Source of the DNA: VGBK01 sp964354255
GTDB lineage: Bacteria > Actinomycetota > Acidimicrobiia > Spongiisociales > UBA11373
Length of the DNA stretch: 64,000 nt
Reading direction: 5' to 3'
Assembly (NCBI GenBank): GCA_964354255.1
Contig: CAYGYX010000001.1
Coordinates: 38,803 to 102,802, forward strand
Part shown: positions 24,480 to 32,477 of the stretch, piece after piece
Position numbering within the stretch: position 1 is the first letter of the stretch
Layout: each line of letters starts with the position of its first letter
Translations under genes and position numbers: made by a program
Notes under the pieces: model-generated
The model's database searches: none
Told to the model about the DNA's origin: nothing
What the model saw: only the letters and a program-made list of their open reading frames with translations

Positions 24480-24661
24480 GCCGCCCGGGTAGGGAGGACG
24501 AGTCTCGGACCTGCCCCGAGGCACGCAGAGCCGAACCCTGCCTGACGCGGGGAAACGCGGGGCACGGCGGCGAACAGGACAGGGTGTTCTGCCCGGCCAG
24601 TGCCCTATCGGCTGGGCCCCTAAGGGCCTTCGCCCTCCCGGCCGACTAACCTCGTCACATC
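24480..24661. other. Structured GC-rich intergenic stretch
   Basis: No gene is seen. The stretch contains nested complementary segments: CCCTG...CAGGG enclosing CGCG-GGGAAA-CGCG (about 24534-24587), and a GGCCC-CTAA-GGGCC hairpin (near 24616-24629). The former may be a leader RNA of the following membrane-protein/trxB transcript; the latter may terminate the sigma/anti-sigma transcript. A resemblance to parts of the ydaO (cyclic di-AMP) riboswitch was considered but is not convincing. Confidence 0.3.
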
Positions 24662-24985
24662 GTGGAGGACTTCTCCAAGCGCATCCCCGATATGCTCGAG
24701 GCGGCCACTGACAAGGTTCGCTCGCTCACCGTCGACCGGGCGGCCCGCGCCCTCAAGTGGCTCGCCCTCGGCTTGGTAATCGCCGGCCTGGTGTTGCTGG
24801 CGGTGTTTTTCCTGCTCATAGGCCTCGGCCGCATAACCGAAGGGCTGATCGCCCGGGCCTGCGGGGACTGCTCCTGGGCCATGGAAGTCGCCTACGCCGC
24901 GATCGGGGGATTGTTTCTGCTCTTCGGGGTGTTGCTCTGGGCGGCGAGGACTCGCCGCAAGAGCCCCGAGGAACCGAGGCAATGA
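24662..24985 (+). CDS. Small two-helix membrane protein upstream of trxB
   Basis: The 107-residue protein has an amphipathic N-terminus (VEDFSKRIPDMLEAATDKVRSL), membrane helices at about 35-58 and 71-94, and a basic tail. It is similar in size and layout to phage-holin-superfamily or DUF-type proteins often encoded next to trxB in this lineage. Function is unknown. The GTG start lies just after ACATC without a clear ribosome-binding site. Its stop overlaps trxB (ATGA). Confidence 0.75.
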   Translation: MEDFSKRIPDMLEAATDKVRSLTVDRAARALKWLALGLVIAGLVLLAVFFLLIGLGRITEGLIARACGDCSWAMEVAYAAIGGLFLLFGVLLWAARTRRKSPEEPRQ

Positions 24986-25899
24986 CCGATCGCATCGCCA
25001 TCGTCGGCTCCGGCCCGGCCGGGCTGACGGCTGCCATCTACACCGCCCGTGCCGAACTGGCCCCGCGGGTCTTCGAAGGGATCGAGGCGGGCGGGCAGCT
25101 CATGCTCACCACCGAGGTGGAGAACTACCCGGGGTTCCCCGACGGCATCCTGGGCCCAGAGCTCATGGAGTTGCTGCGCCGCCAGGCCGGGCGCTTCGGC
25201 GCTCACCTGGAGGCGGCCCAGGTCACTCGGGTCGACCTCTCCACCCGCCCGTTCCGTCTCTGGGTCGATGACCAAGAACACCACGCCGACACCGTCATCA
25301 TCGCCACCGGGGCCGCGGCCCGCTGGCTCGGAGTGCCCGGCGAGGAGCGGCTGCTCGGTCACGGGGTCTCGGCCTGCGCCACCTGCGACGGCTTCTTCTT
25401 CAAGGGCCGTCCCGTGGCCGTCGTCGGCGGCGGCGACTCGGCCATGGAAGAGGCGCTCTTCCTGACCAAGTTCGCCACCCAGGTCACCGTCATCCACCGC
25501 CGCGACGCCCTCCGGGCTTCGGCCATCATGGCCCGGCGCGTCCTCGAGCATCCGAAGGTCCAGGTTCGCTGGAACTCGGTCGTCGAGGAAATTCTCGGCG
25601 ACGGCGCCGTTACCGGCGTCCGGCTGCGCGATGTCGTGACCGGTGCCGTAGCCGACCTCCCGTTGGAGGGGGTCTTCGTCGCCGTCGGCCACGACCCCCG
25701 CACCGATCTGTTCCACGGCCAGTTGGAGCTCAACGAGAAGGGCTACCTACGCACCATCGAAGGCACGATGACCTCGGTTGCCGGGGTCTTCGGCGCCGGC
25801 GATGTGGTCGACTTCACCTACCGGCAGGCGGTGACGGCCGCCGGCATGGGCTGCCGGGCGGCCATCGACGCCGAGCGCTGGCTCGAGGCCCAGCAATGA
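24982..25899 (+). CDS. trxB: Thioredoxin reductase
   Basis: TrxB passes electrons from NADPH through FAD to thioredoxin. The 305-residue protein has the FAD motif IVGSGPAGLTAAIY (7-20), the redox-active Cys132-Ala-Thr-Cys135 pair (ACATCDGFFFKG), the NADPH motif VAVVGGGDSAMEEALFLT and the C-terminal FAD motif GVFGAGDVVDFTYRQAVTAAGMGCRAA. Overlap with the upstream membrane-protein gene and the trxA gene 77 bases downstream make a typical origin-proximal thioredoxin locus. Confidence 0.97.
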   Translation: MTDRIAIVGSGPAGLTAAIYTARAELAPRVFEGIEAGGQLMLTTEVENYPGFPDGILGPELMELLRRQAGRFGAHLEAAQVTRVDLSTRPFRLWVDDQEHHADTVIIATGAAARWLGVPGEERLLGHGVSACATCDGFFFKGRPVAVVGGGDSAMEEALFLTKFATQVTVIHRRDALRASAIMARRVLEHPKVQVRWNSVVEEILGDGAVTGVRLRDVVTGAVADLPLEGVFVAVGHDPRTDLFHGQLELNEKGYLRTIEGTMTSVAGVFGAGDVVDFTYRQAVTAAGMGCRAAIDAERWLEAQQ

Positions 25900-25976
25900 G
25901 AGCAGGCAATCCCCAGTTGACCCCTACCGGCGGCACACTGACGAGGAGGTGAAGGCCGCTCGCCCGGCCACCCAGC

Positions 25977-26306
25977 ATGGCAGAGAAGACCGTCAAGGCC
26001 ACCGACCCCACCTTTGCCGACCTCATCTCCGGCGACAAGCCGGTCCTCGTCGATTTCTGGGCAGAGTGGTGTGGGCCGTGTCGCATGGTCGCCCCCTTCC
26101 TCGAGGAGATCGCCGCCGAGTACGCCGAGAAGATCACGGTCGCCAAGCTCAACGTCGACGAGAACCCGCAGACGGCCATGCAGTTCGATGTGATGAGCAT
26201 CCCCACCCTCATCGTGTTCCGCAACGGGCGGCCCACCCATACCCGCATCGTCGGCGCCCGCCCCAAGGCCGCCCTGCTCGGCGAGCTCGCCGAGTACCTC
26301 GCCTGA
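25977..26306 (+). CDS. trxA: Thioredoxin
   Basis: The 109-residue protein carries the WCGPC active site (Cys32, Cys35) in VLVDFWAEWCGPCRM, the cis-Pro loop MSIPTLIVF and the NVDENPQTA segment. It reduces protein disulfides in the cytoplasm and is recharged by the TrxB encoded just upstream. The ATG at 25977 gives the usual start; the best purine tract (GAGGAGGTGAAG, near 25943-25954) is too far upstream to serve it, so the start context is weak. Confidence 0.97.
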   Translation: MAEKTVKATDPTFADLISGDKPVLVDFWAEWCGPCRMVAPFLEEIAAEYAEKITVAKLNVDENPQTAMQFDVMSIPTLIVFRNGRPTHTRIVGARPKAALLGELAEYLA

Positions 26307-26330
26307 GTTTTCTGGCACCATGGGGCCACC

Positions 26331-27314
26331 GTGCCCCTTCCTCGACCCGGCGACAGCGGCGAGGCGGTCCGCGACATCCAGGACCGCCTGGCCGCCCTCG
26401 GCTTTCCCTGCCATGCCGATCCCCCGGGCAGCTTCGGCCCCGCCACTACCCAGTCGGTAGAACGCTTCCAGGCCTCCCGCAATCTGCGCGTCGATGGAAT
26501 CGTCGACCCGACCACCTGGAGGAATCTGGTAGATGCCGGGTTCCGGCCCGGCGACCGCCTCCTCTACTACCGCCTCCCGATGCTCCATGGCGAGGACGTT
26601 GCCTCCCTTCAACACGACCTCAACGCCCTCGGCTTCGACACCGGGACCATCGACGCCATCTTCGGCGCCGACACTCTGCAGGCCGTGCTCGACTTCCAAC
26701 AGAACCGCTACCTACCCGAGGACGGCATCGTCGGGCCCCAGTTTCTGGAGGAGCTGGCCCTCATGGTGCGGGCCACTCACAAGGCAGGCCGGGACGTCCT
26801 GCGCGAGCGGCAGTGGCTGCGAACCCTGCCCGCCGCGGTCGCCGGGCAGCGCATCTACCTCGACCCCTTCTCCCGCGACGACCACGAAGCAGCCCTCGCC
26901 TGGGAGGCGGCGTCGGCCGCGGCCGGTCTCGTCGCAGAGAGGGGCGGCCGGGCTCTTCTCTCCCGAAGTGCCGACACACGTCCCCCCGAGAGCCTGCGCG
27001 CCCGCCAGGCCAACGAGCTGGCGGTGGACATGGTGCTGTCCTTCTCTCTGCTCGGGGGTGATGTGGCCGGCGTCTACTACTTTCGCTCGACCCTCAGCCA
27101 CAGCGAGGCTGGCGAGGCCCTGGCCGGCGCCCTGGCACCCCGCCTCGGCCTGCTGCCGGTAGGCCGGGTCACCCCCATCCTGCAGGAGACCCGGGCACCG
27201 GCCGTCCTGGTGACCGTCCCCAGCTTGGGAGCCCGCCTGGGAAGAGCGGCCGTCGCCGGCCTGGATACCTGGCTGGCCTCGCGGGTGCCTCAGGAGCCGA
27301 ACAGCACCCGGTAG
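26331..27314 (+). CDS. cwlM: CwlM-like protein: two peptidoglycan-binding domains and a degenerate amidase domain
   Basis: The 327-residue protein has two PG_binding_1 repeats (about 8-66 and 82-142; each with VR-IQ-RL or VASLQHDLNALGF and FG..T..AV..FQ) and an Amidase_3-like domain (about 173-318). The zinc site of real amidases is lost: the usual DPGHGG reads LDPFSRDD (177-184) and the S-H-N strand reads SFSLLGG (237-243). It is therefore probably not a hydrolase. In mycobacteria the CwlM protein at the same chromosomal place works as a regulator of MurA, and this copy fits that role. It converges with parB, overlapping by 25 bases. Confidence 0.85.
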   Translation: MPLPRPGDSGEAVRDIQDRLAALGFPCHADPPGSFGPATTQSVERFQASRNLRVDGIVDPTTWRNLVDAGFRPGDRLLYYRLPMLHGEDVASLQHDLNALGFDTGTIDAIFGADTLQAVLDFQQNRYLPEDGIVGPQFLEELALMVRATHKAGRDVLRERQWLRTLPAAVAGQRIYLDPFSRDDHEAALAWEAASAAAGLVAERGGRALLSRSADTRPPESLRARQANELAVDMVLSFSLLGGDVAGVYYFRSTLSHSEAGEALAGALAPRLGLLPVGRVTPILQETRAPAVLVTVPSLGARLGRAAVAGLDTWLASRVPQEPNSTR

Positions 27315-28150
27315 ATCCGTTCGAGCTCTCCCAACGACCGGAAGCGAACCGTCACCTTCCCCCTGCCCCGCTTCCCGTAATCGATCGCGACGGGCGTCGC
27401 CAGCCGCTCTGCCAGCCGCTCTTCCAGGGCGAGGATCTCGGCAGGCCGCTCCCGCCGCACCGCCTTCACCGGCCGGCCCGAGCCCGCTTCTTCCCGGGCT
27501 CGCACCGCCTCCTCGACCCTCCGAACCGACCAACCCTCCGCCGCCGCCCGCCGGGCGATGTGGTCCAGGTACCTCTCGTCCTCCAGTCCCACCAGCGCCC
27601 GGCAGTGCCCGGCGTTCAACTCGCCCCGCACCAGCATTCCCTGGATGGACGCCGGCAGCTGCAGCAGACGGAGGGTATTGGTAATCGAGGGCCGACTGCG
27701 GCCGACCCGAGCTCCGACCTCCTCGTGAGTCAACCCAAAATCTTCCAGGAGTTGTTTGTAGGCCGCGGCCTCCTCCAACGGGCCCAGGTCCTCCCGTTGC
27801 AGGTTCTCCACCAGCGCCTCGGCCAACCCGGACACCGCATCACCCTCACGTACGACGGCCGGGATCTCTTTCAGACCCGCCAGGCGCGCCGCTCGCCACC
27901 GGCGCTCGCCGGCCACCAGCACGAAAGTGCCCGACTCCTCCCCGGGCCGCACCACTACCGGCTGCAACACGCCCACTTCCCGGATCGAAGCGGCGAGAGC
28001 CTGCAGGCCCTCCACGGACATCGACCCTCGCGGCTGCTGGGGGTTGGGCTCAATGGCATCGAGCGGAATAGCCCGGTAGCCCTGGACCGCCGTATCGGCC
28101 GGAATGAGCGCCTCCAAGCCCCGGCCCAGCCCGGATTTACGAACGGCCAT
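27290..28150 (-). CDS. parB: Chromosome partitioning protein ParB
   Basis: ParB is a CTP-dependent clamp that loads at parS sites and is moved by ParA. The 286-residue protein has the N-terminal GLGRGLEALIP ParA-contact motif, IEPNPQQPR, VVVRPGEESGTFVLVAGERRWRAARLAG (CTP-binding GERRWRA box), ALVENLQREDLGPLEEA, a helix-turn-helix (LTHEEVGARVGRSRPSITNTLRLLQLP) and a C-terminal dimerisation region (GKVTVRFRSLGELERI). The ATG at 28150 lies inside the end of parA (14-base overlap). A parS-like site lies at 29593. Confidence 0.96.
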   Translation of the reverse strand: MAVRKSGLGRGLEALIPADTAVQGYRAIPLDAIEPNPQQPRGSMSVEGLQALAASIREVGVLQPVVVRPGEESGTFVLVAGERRWRAARLAGLKEIPAVVREGDAVSGLAEALVENLQREDLGPLEEAAAYKQLLEDFGLTHEEVGARVGRSRPSITNTLRLLQLPASIQGMLVRGELNAGHCRALVGLEDERYLDHIARRAAAEGWSVRRVEEAVRAREEAGSGRPVKAVRRERPAEILALEERLAERLATPVAIDYGKRGRGKVTVRFRSLGELERIYRVLFGS

Positions 28151-28901
28151 GTCTCCTCCTGAACTCAGCCGCCAGGTACCGATAGGCCAGGGCCCCCCGG
28201 CTCCCCCGATCGAACAGCTCTATCGGCTCCCCATAGGAGGGAGCCTCTGCCAGCCGTACGGTGCGCGGTATCACCGTCTCATAGGCCACCTCCCCAAAGT
28301 GATCCCTCACCTGCGCAGCTACGTCGGCGGCCAGCTTGGTGCGTCCACTGTACATCGTGAGGACAACACCCTCTATCTTGAGCTGAGGATTAAGGTTGGC
28401 CTGTATCAACTCGATGTTACGCAGTAGTTGGCTCAGACCCTCCAGGGCGTAGTACTCGCATTGGATGGGGATGAGAACCTCGCTCGCGGCCGTCAGTGCG
28501 TTCACCGTGATCAGCCCCAGGGATGGTGGGCAGTCGATGAGGACTGTGTCGTAGCGCTCCCGCACCCCCTCCAGCGCTCTCGCCAGGGCCCTTTCCCTGG
28601 CGAAGCGAGCCACCAATTCGATCTCCGCCCCGGCCAGGTCGATGGACGCCGGCGCAAGATAGAGATCCTTCACCCTGGTCGGCTCCACGGTCTCCTGAAT
28701 CGGCAGATCCGTGACCAGGGCCTCATAGACGCTGTGGGCGAAGTCACCCCGGGTGAACCCAAGCCCCGAGGTCGCATTGGCTTGCGGGTCGGTGTCGACA
28801 AGCAGCACTCGCTCGCCGCGCAGGGCGAGGGCGGCACCGAGGTTGATCGCCGTAGTTGATTTGCCGACCCCACCCTTCTGGTTGGCAATCGCTACTATCA
28901 C
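28137..28901 (-). CDS. parA: Chromosome partitioning ATPase ParA (Soj)
   Basis: The 254-residue Walker-type ATPase drives origin segregation with ParB. It has the deviant Walker A NQKGGVGKSTTAINLGAAL, the DTDPQANATSGLG motif, the switch region LIDCPPSLGLITVNAL and the DNA-contacting C-terminal helices. The GTG at 28901 (VIVAIANQKGG) is the usual start; an upstream ATG at 28964 would add a Cys/Arg-rich leader without similarity. It is followed by parB and preceded by rsmG, the standard order. Confidence 0.96.
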   Translation of the reverse strand: MIVAIANQKGGVGKSTTAINLGAALALRGERVLLVDTDPQANATSGLGFTRGDFAHSVYEALVTDLPIQETVEPTRVKDLYLAPASIDLAGAEIELVARFARERALARALEGVRERYDTVLIDCPPSLGLITVNALTAASEVLIPIQCEYYALEGLSQLLRNIELIQANLNPQLKIEGVVLTMYSGRTKLAADVAAQVRDHFGEVAYETVIPRTVRLAEAPSYGEPIELFDRGSRGALAYRYLAAEFRRRHGRS

Positions 28902-28920
28902 GCACGAAGTCCGGCGACGC

Positions 28921-29571
28921 TCACGCACTGCGCCGCATGATAAGCAGCCAGGCCGCAGCGTCAAGGATCTCCGACGGCACCTGCACCAACTCGGACTCGA
29001 GGCCCAGGGCTCGGGCTATGCCTATTAGGTCGGCCGTGCGCTCCGGCGGTTCCGTCCGCCGACTCAGGCCGAGGACGGCGGTACCGCCGGGCCGGAGCAG
29101 ACGCGCCGCCAGGCCAACGACCGCCGGGGCTCCCAGGGCACCCCTCACCACTATGCCCTCCCACTCGTCGGCGACGGTGAGTGCGTCCCCTTGCGCTATG
29201 ACCACGTTGGCGAGGCCGAGCACACCTACCACTCTATAGAGGAGTCGCACCCTCCTTCCCCCTCTGTCGAGCAGGGTCACCGTCGTATGGGGCCAGAGGA
29301 TCGCCAACGGGATGCCCGGAAGCCCAACCCCGCTACCCACATCCAGGATCTCGCCCGGCGGATCATCGCGCCACGCCCCAGCGAAGAGAAGGGAATCGGC
29401 CAGGTGACGCGACCAGATGCGCCCTCCCTCACGAGGCCCCAGTCCCCCCGCCGGTATCGCCTCACCCCGTAGCCAATCCGCGTACTTGGCTAGGAGATCT
29501 GCCTGCTCGACAGACAGTTCTCGGCTCGCCCAGGCCGCCGCCCGCCGGGCCAACTCCGCGGACTCGTTCAC
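28921..29571 (-). CDS. rsmG: 16S rRNA (guanine-N7) methyltransferase G
   Basis: RsmG methylates N7 of G527 in 16S rRNA using S-adenosylmethionine. The 216-residue protein has RIWSRHLADSLLFAG, the SAM motif ILDVGSGVGLPGIPLAIL, TVTLLDRGGRRVRLL and a VVRGALGAPAVV segment where most have SRA. The GTG at 29571 gives the family start. It lies between khpB and parA in the origin-proximal minus-strand block. Confidence 0.94.
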   Translation of the reverse strand: MNESAELARRAAAWASRELSVEQADLLAKYADWLRGEAIPAGGLGPREGGRIWSRHLADSLLFAGAWRDDPPGEILDVGSGVGLPGIPLAILWPHTTVTLLDRGGRRVRLLYRVVGVLGLANVVIAQGDALTVADEWEGIVVRGALGAPAVVGLAARLLRPGGTAVLGLSRRTEPPERTADLIGIARALGLESELVQVPSEILDAAAWLLIMRRSA

Positions 29572-29592
29572 CTAGTCCCCGTCAGTAGCCAA

Positions 29593-29608
29593 AGTTCCAC
29601 GTGAAACC
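29593..29608. other. parS-like ParB-binding site
   Basis: The 16-mer AGTTCCACGTGAAACC matches the bacterial parS consensus TGTTTCACGTGAAACA at 13 of 16 positions, including the central CCACGTGAAAC core apart from one T-to-C change. It lies in the 77-base gap between rsmG and khpB, about 1.5 kb from parB and 3 kb from the origin, where ParB-nucleating sites are expected. Confidence 0.75.
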
Positions 29609-29648
29609 AAACGCGATCGTTGCCACCCTGCGCTCTGCCTTTGGGCCC

Positions 29649-30560
29649 CTACGAGCCCTCCTCGGCGCGCGCTATCACCACCGATCGGCCGGGGTCCTCG
29701 CCTTCCGAGGAGCTCCGTACCCCGACGATCTCGGCGACAGCGTCATGGACCACTTTCCGATCGGCTGCATTCATGGGCTCGAGCATGACCTCTCCCCCCT
29801 CCTCCAGGACCCTGGCCGCCAACCGGCCGGCATAGATGCGAAGGGCCTCACGGCGACGCTCCACATAGCCCCCGATGTCGAGCCGCAGCCTGGCCCCCGC
29901 CTGGCTCTGGCGGTGAACCATCGTCCGACACAGCTCCAAGACGGCATCCAGGATGGCCCCCTTCGGCCCGATCAGCGCTTCAGTCTGATCGCCCGCCACA
30001 TTGGCATAGATGATGTCCCCGTCGACCCGGGTCGTCACCTCACCCTCCAACCCAAAGGCCCCCAACAAGCCAATGAGGAACCCTCGCACTATCTCCGCCT
30101 GCTCTTCGACCGCGACGGAGGGCGGCTCGACTTCGCCCGGTCCTGCCATAGCCGCCACACTCCCTTCCTCTCGCGACACCGCCCGCTGACGACGCTCCTG
30201 GGCTTCGGGCCTTCCCCTCGTCGGCCTACCGCCCCGCCCCTCTTCTCTTCCTCCGTGTCGTTCCTGGGCTCGACCCCGGCTCCTGGCACCGCCCGCCGGC
30301 TGGGCCTGCTGAGATCGACCCCTGGCTGGGGCAGCCACCCCCTCACTCCCTCCCCCATGAGACCGGCGATGCCGGCGCCGACGCTTAGGGTGAGGCTTAA
30401 TCCGAACCAGGGCATCCTGCCCGCCGATCCCGAAGAACCCTCGCTGCGGCTGCTGCAGGACCTCTATCTCCGCGGCCTCAGGCGAATCCAACCCGAGTTC
30501 CTGCAGGCCGAGAGTCACCGCCTCATCCACCGTCCTACCCCTCACTTCCACCCACTCCAT
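29649..30560 (-). CDS. khpB: RNA-binding protein KhpB (Jag/EloR)
   Basis: The 303-residue protein has the Jag_N domain (MEWVEVRGRTVDEAVTLGL, EVLQQPQRGFFGIGGQDALVRI), a long basic low-complexity linker (about 62-140), a KH domain with DGDIIYANVAGDQTEALIGPKGAILDAV and an R3H domain (RREALRIYAGRLA...LEPMNAADRKVVHDAVAE). KhpB with KhpA binds RNA and affects cell elongation in other bacteria. The ATG at 30560 is favoured because GAAGGAG lies nine bases upstream; an ATG at 30569 has the same AAGGAG too close. The yidC stop lies just upstream. Confidence 0.93.
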   Translation of the reverse strand: MEWVEVRGRTVDEAVTLGLQELGLDSPEAAEIEVLQQPQRGFFGIGGQDALVRIKPHPKRRRRHRRSHGGGSEGVAAPARGRSQQAQPAGGARSRGRAQERHGGREEGRGGRPTRGRPEAQERRQRAVSREEGSVAAMAGPGEVEPPSVAVEEQAEIVRGFLIGLLGAFGLEGEVTTRVDGDIIYANVAGDQTEALIGPKGAILDAVLELCRTMVHRQSQAGARLRLDIGGYVERRREALRIYAGRLAARVLEEGGEVMLEPMNAADRKVVHDAVAEIVGVRSSSEGEDPGRSVVIARAEEGS

Positions 30561-30565
30561 GGCCG

Positions 30566-31513
30566 TCATCTCCTTCTGCGCTTCTTGCCGCGCTGCTGCG
30601 AGGCTTGCGGGCTCCTGGTAGACCCGCCCGCACCCCCTGCCTTGGGTTGTGGCTTCTGCGTACCACTCGGCCGGGCCGGACGCGGCTCCGGTTTCGTCTC
30701 CGTCTCGGCCAATGGAACGACCGCCTCCACGGGGGCTGCTGTCTTCACCCGATGCCGGCGGTCGAGCCACAAGATGAGAGACTGCTGGCCGATCCGGAAG
30801 ATGTTGCTCGCCGCAAAGTACACAACGAGACCGGCCGGCAGAGTGAACGATATGAAACCAAAGAAAACTGGAAAAATCTTCAAGATGGCTTGTCCCGGCT
30901 GTTGCGGCACCGGCTGGCCATCCTTCGGCTTGGTCATCGTCTGCGCCTGCTGGTACCAGGCCGTCCCCATGACCACCAGCACCGTGACCGCGTACGGAAT
31001 GAAGGCGATCCACCCGCCGTCGAAGGCAGTACGGGGTGTCGTCCCCAGGTCCATCCACAGGAAGTTCTTCCAGGGCACTCCCTGCTGCACGCCGAGGGCG
31101 GTGATGTCGGCCTGCAGTCGGCTGCCGGCCAGCACGAACCTGGCCGCCTCTTCGACGCTCGGCAGGGCAAAGGACCGCAGCACCTGATAGAGGGCGAACC
31201 AGATAGGCATCTGCAACAGCAAGGGCAGACACCCGGCGGCGGGGTTCACCCCCCGCTCCTTGTACAGCGCCATAGTTGCCTGCTGCAGCGCCGGCTTGTC
31301 TCCCGCGTGCTCCTTCTGCAGTCGCTTCAACTCGGGCTGTAGTTGCTGCATCGCCTTCATCGAGCGGGTCTGCTTCAGCGTGAGGGGGAACAACAGCACG
31401 CCCACCGCGACGGTCAACAGGATGATTGCCACCCCGAGGTTGGGGATGAGCCCGTAGAAGACCGAGACGACTGCCCCGAGGAATCCCCTAATCGCGTCCC
31501 AGATGTCCCCCAT
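30566..31513 (-). CDS. yidC: Membrane protein insertase YidC
   Basis: YidC inserts and folds membrane proteins alone or with SecYEG. The 315-residue protein has five membrane segments and the conserved core: ILLTVAVGVLLFPLTLKQTRSMKAMQQLQPELK, Gly-rich NPAAGCLPLLLQMPIWFALYQVLR, WMDLG and the C-terminal FPVFFGFISFTLPAGLVVYFAASNIFRIGQQ. The tail is Lys/Arg/Pro-rich and ends KKRRRR, a typical ribosome-contact tail. It lies between yidD and khpB with three-base and overlap-like spacing. Confidence 0.96.
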   Translation of the reverse strand: MGDIWDAIRGFLGAVVSVFYGLIPNLGVAIILLTVAVGVLLFPLTLKQTRSMKAMQQLQPELKRLQKEHAGDKPALQQATMALYKERGVNPAAGCLPLLLQMPIWFALYQVLRSFALPSVEEAARFVLAGSRLQADITALGVQQGVPWKNFLWMDLGTTPRTAFDGGWIAFIPYAVTVLVVMGTAWYQQAQTMTKPKDGQPVPQQPGQAILKIFPVFFGFISFTLPAGLVVYFAASNIFRIGQQSLILWLDRRHRVKTAAPVEAVVPLAETETKPEPRPARPSGTQKPQPKAGGAGGSTRSPQASQQRGKKRRRR

Positions 31514-31516
31514 GCC

Positions 31517-31771
31517 CTACCCCACCTTCCTGGGCACGGGGTCGTACCCGCCGGCGTGGAACGGGTGGCACCGAGCCAGACGGCGGGCCGCCAGCCAGAG
31601 CCCTACGCCCGCCCCGTGCTCGCCCACGGCCTCATAGGCATACTCAGAACAGGTGGGTAGGTAGCGGCACCGGGTGCCGAGGAGGGGAGAGATCATCCAC
31701 CGGTAGCCCAGCAGCAGCCGCTGCAACCACCAGCCCGGCCGAGGCCACTTCGCTGCCGTCAACTGCTCCAC
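31517..31771 (-). CDS. yidD: Membrane protein insertion efficiency factor YidD
   Basis: The 84-residue protein has the family core LLGYRWMISPLLGTRCRYLPTCSEYAYEAV and the C-terminal ARRLARCHPFHAGGYDPVP, with the conserved Cys residues. YidD is a small amphipathic inner-membrane-associated protein helping YidC insertion. The GTG at 31771 overlaps the rnpA end by 13 bases. Confidence 0.95.
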   Translation of the reverse strand: MEQLTAAKWPRPGWWLQRLLLGYRWMISPLLGTRCRYLPTCSEYAYEAVGEHGAGVGLWLAARRLARCHPFHAGGYDPVPRKVG

Positions 31772-32130
31772 GTCTCGCTCACCTGCTCTTCTACCGCCCG
31801 GATGACCCAGGCCACTACATCCGGGAAGGGCACTTCCAGGACCTCCCTGCCCGCGATGACCACATAGTCACGGTCGCCGCGCAACGGCGCCCGGGCCAGG
31901 GCCTCCCGAAGCCGGCGCTTCGCCCGGTTGCGCTCGACCGCCCCACCCACCAAGTGCCCCGCCACAATCCCCACCAAAGGAGACTCCGCGCCTCCTGCCG
32001 CCACCACCACCGTCACGCCGCCGGCTCGCTTCCGCACGCCGGCCCGGCGGACTCGTCGGAACTCCGATGCCCCTCGCAGCGAACGGAATGAGCGCCCCCT
32101 ACGCCGACAACCGCTGCCGGCCCTTGGCAC
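31759..32130 (-). CDS. rnpA: Ribonuclease P protein component
   Basis: RnpA is the protein subunit of RNase P, which matures tRNA 5' ends. The signature VERNRAKRRLREALAR (RNR motif) is near residue 75, and SFRSLRGASEFRRVRRAGVRK is the family N-terminal region. From the GTG at 32130 the product has 123 residues and overlaps rpmH by 32 bases. The same frame is open to an ATG at 32187, deep in rpmH, preceded by AGAGGAAGC; that start would add 19 residues. No ATG, GTG or TTG lies between the rpmH stop and the family's N-terminal region, so some overlap is unavoidable. Confidence 0.9.
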   Translation of the reverse strand: MPRAGSGCRRRGRSFRSLRGASEFRRVRRAGVRKRAGGVTVVVAAGGAESPLVGIVAGHLVGGAVERNRAKRRLREALARAPLRGDRDYVVIAGREVLEVPFPDVVAWVIRAVEEQVSETWSS

Positions 32131-32233
32131 GGCGCCTATGGAGCAGGGCTCGCCCGCCCCGGGTGCGCATGCGGGTTCGGAAGCCATGCTTCCTCTTGCG
32201 ACGACGAACGTTCGGCTGGAAAGGGCGCTTCAT
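32099..32233 (-). CDS. rpmH: 50S ribosomal protein bL34
   Basis: The 44-residue protein begins MKRPFQPNVRRRKRKHGF and ends KGRQRLSA, an essentially canonical bL34 with GFRTRMRTRGGRALLHRRRAKGR. It is the first gene of the minus-strand block rpmH-rnpA-yidD-yidC-khpB-rsmG-parA-parB and is transcribed away from dnaA. It overlaps rnpA at its 3' end. Confidence 0.97.
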   Translation of the reverse strand: MKRPFQPNVRRRKRKHGFRTRMRTRGGRALLHRRRAKGRQRLSA

Positions 32234-32273
32234 GAGAGGGGTCCCCGGGAAGAGAGGTTGCGGTCGGGCCGAC

Positions 32274-32303
32274 AGGTTACGGAGGGATCATCCCCTTTGT
32301 CAA
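32274..32303 (-). promoter_or_regulatory. rpmH promoter
   Basis: On the minus strand TTGACA (32298-32303) and TAACCT (32274-32279) are separated by 18 bases, fitting a housekeeping sigma-70-type promoter. Transcription would start near 32267, giving a leader of about 35 bases before the rpmH ATG at 32233. Confidence 0.7.
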
Positions 32304-32477
32304 AGGTGAAACCGGCGCGTGCCCGCCCCGCAGGTGTCGCGAAACATTGGCTACGCGCTCACGGCTCTCCCGCCGCCGCGGGAGCTCTCTCTCCCCACGC
32401 GGATTGCTCTTATGCCACAACACCTTTTCCGTGCCCTACCTATGGCCGATAATGGGGTACCGCGCATTTTGTCGTTC

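Noticed and set aside
24480..24661. ydaO (c-di-AMP) riboswitch
   Set aside because: Only short fragments (CCGAACCCTG, CTAACCTCGT) recall the motif, in the wrong spacing.
32410..32420. TTATGCCACA as a DnaA box
   Set aside because: It has an inserted base relative to TTATCCACA and no partner box nearby.
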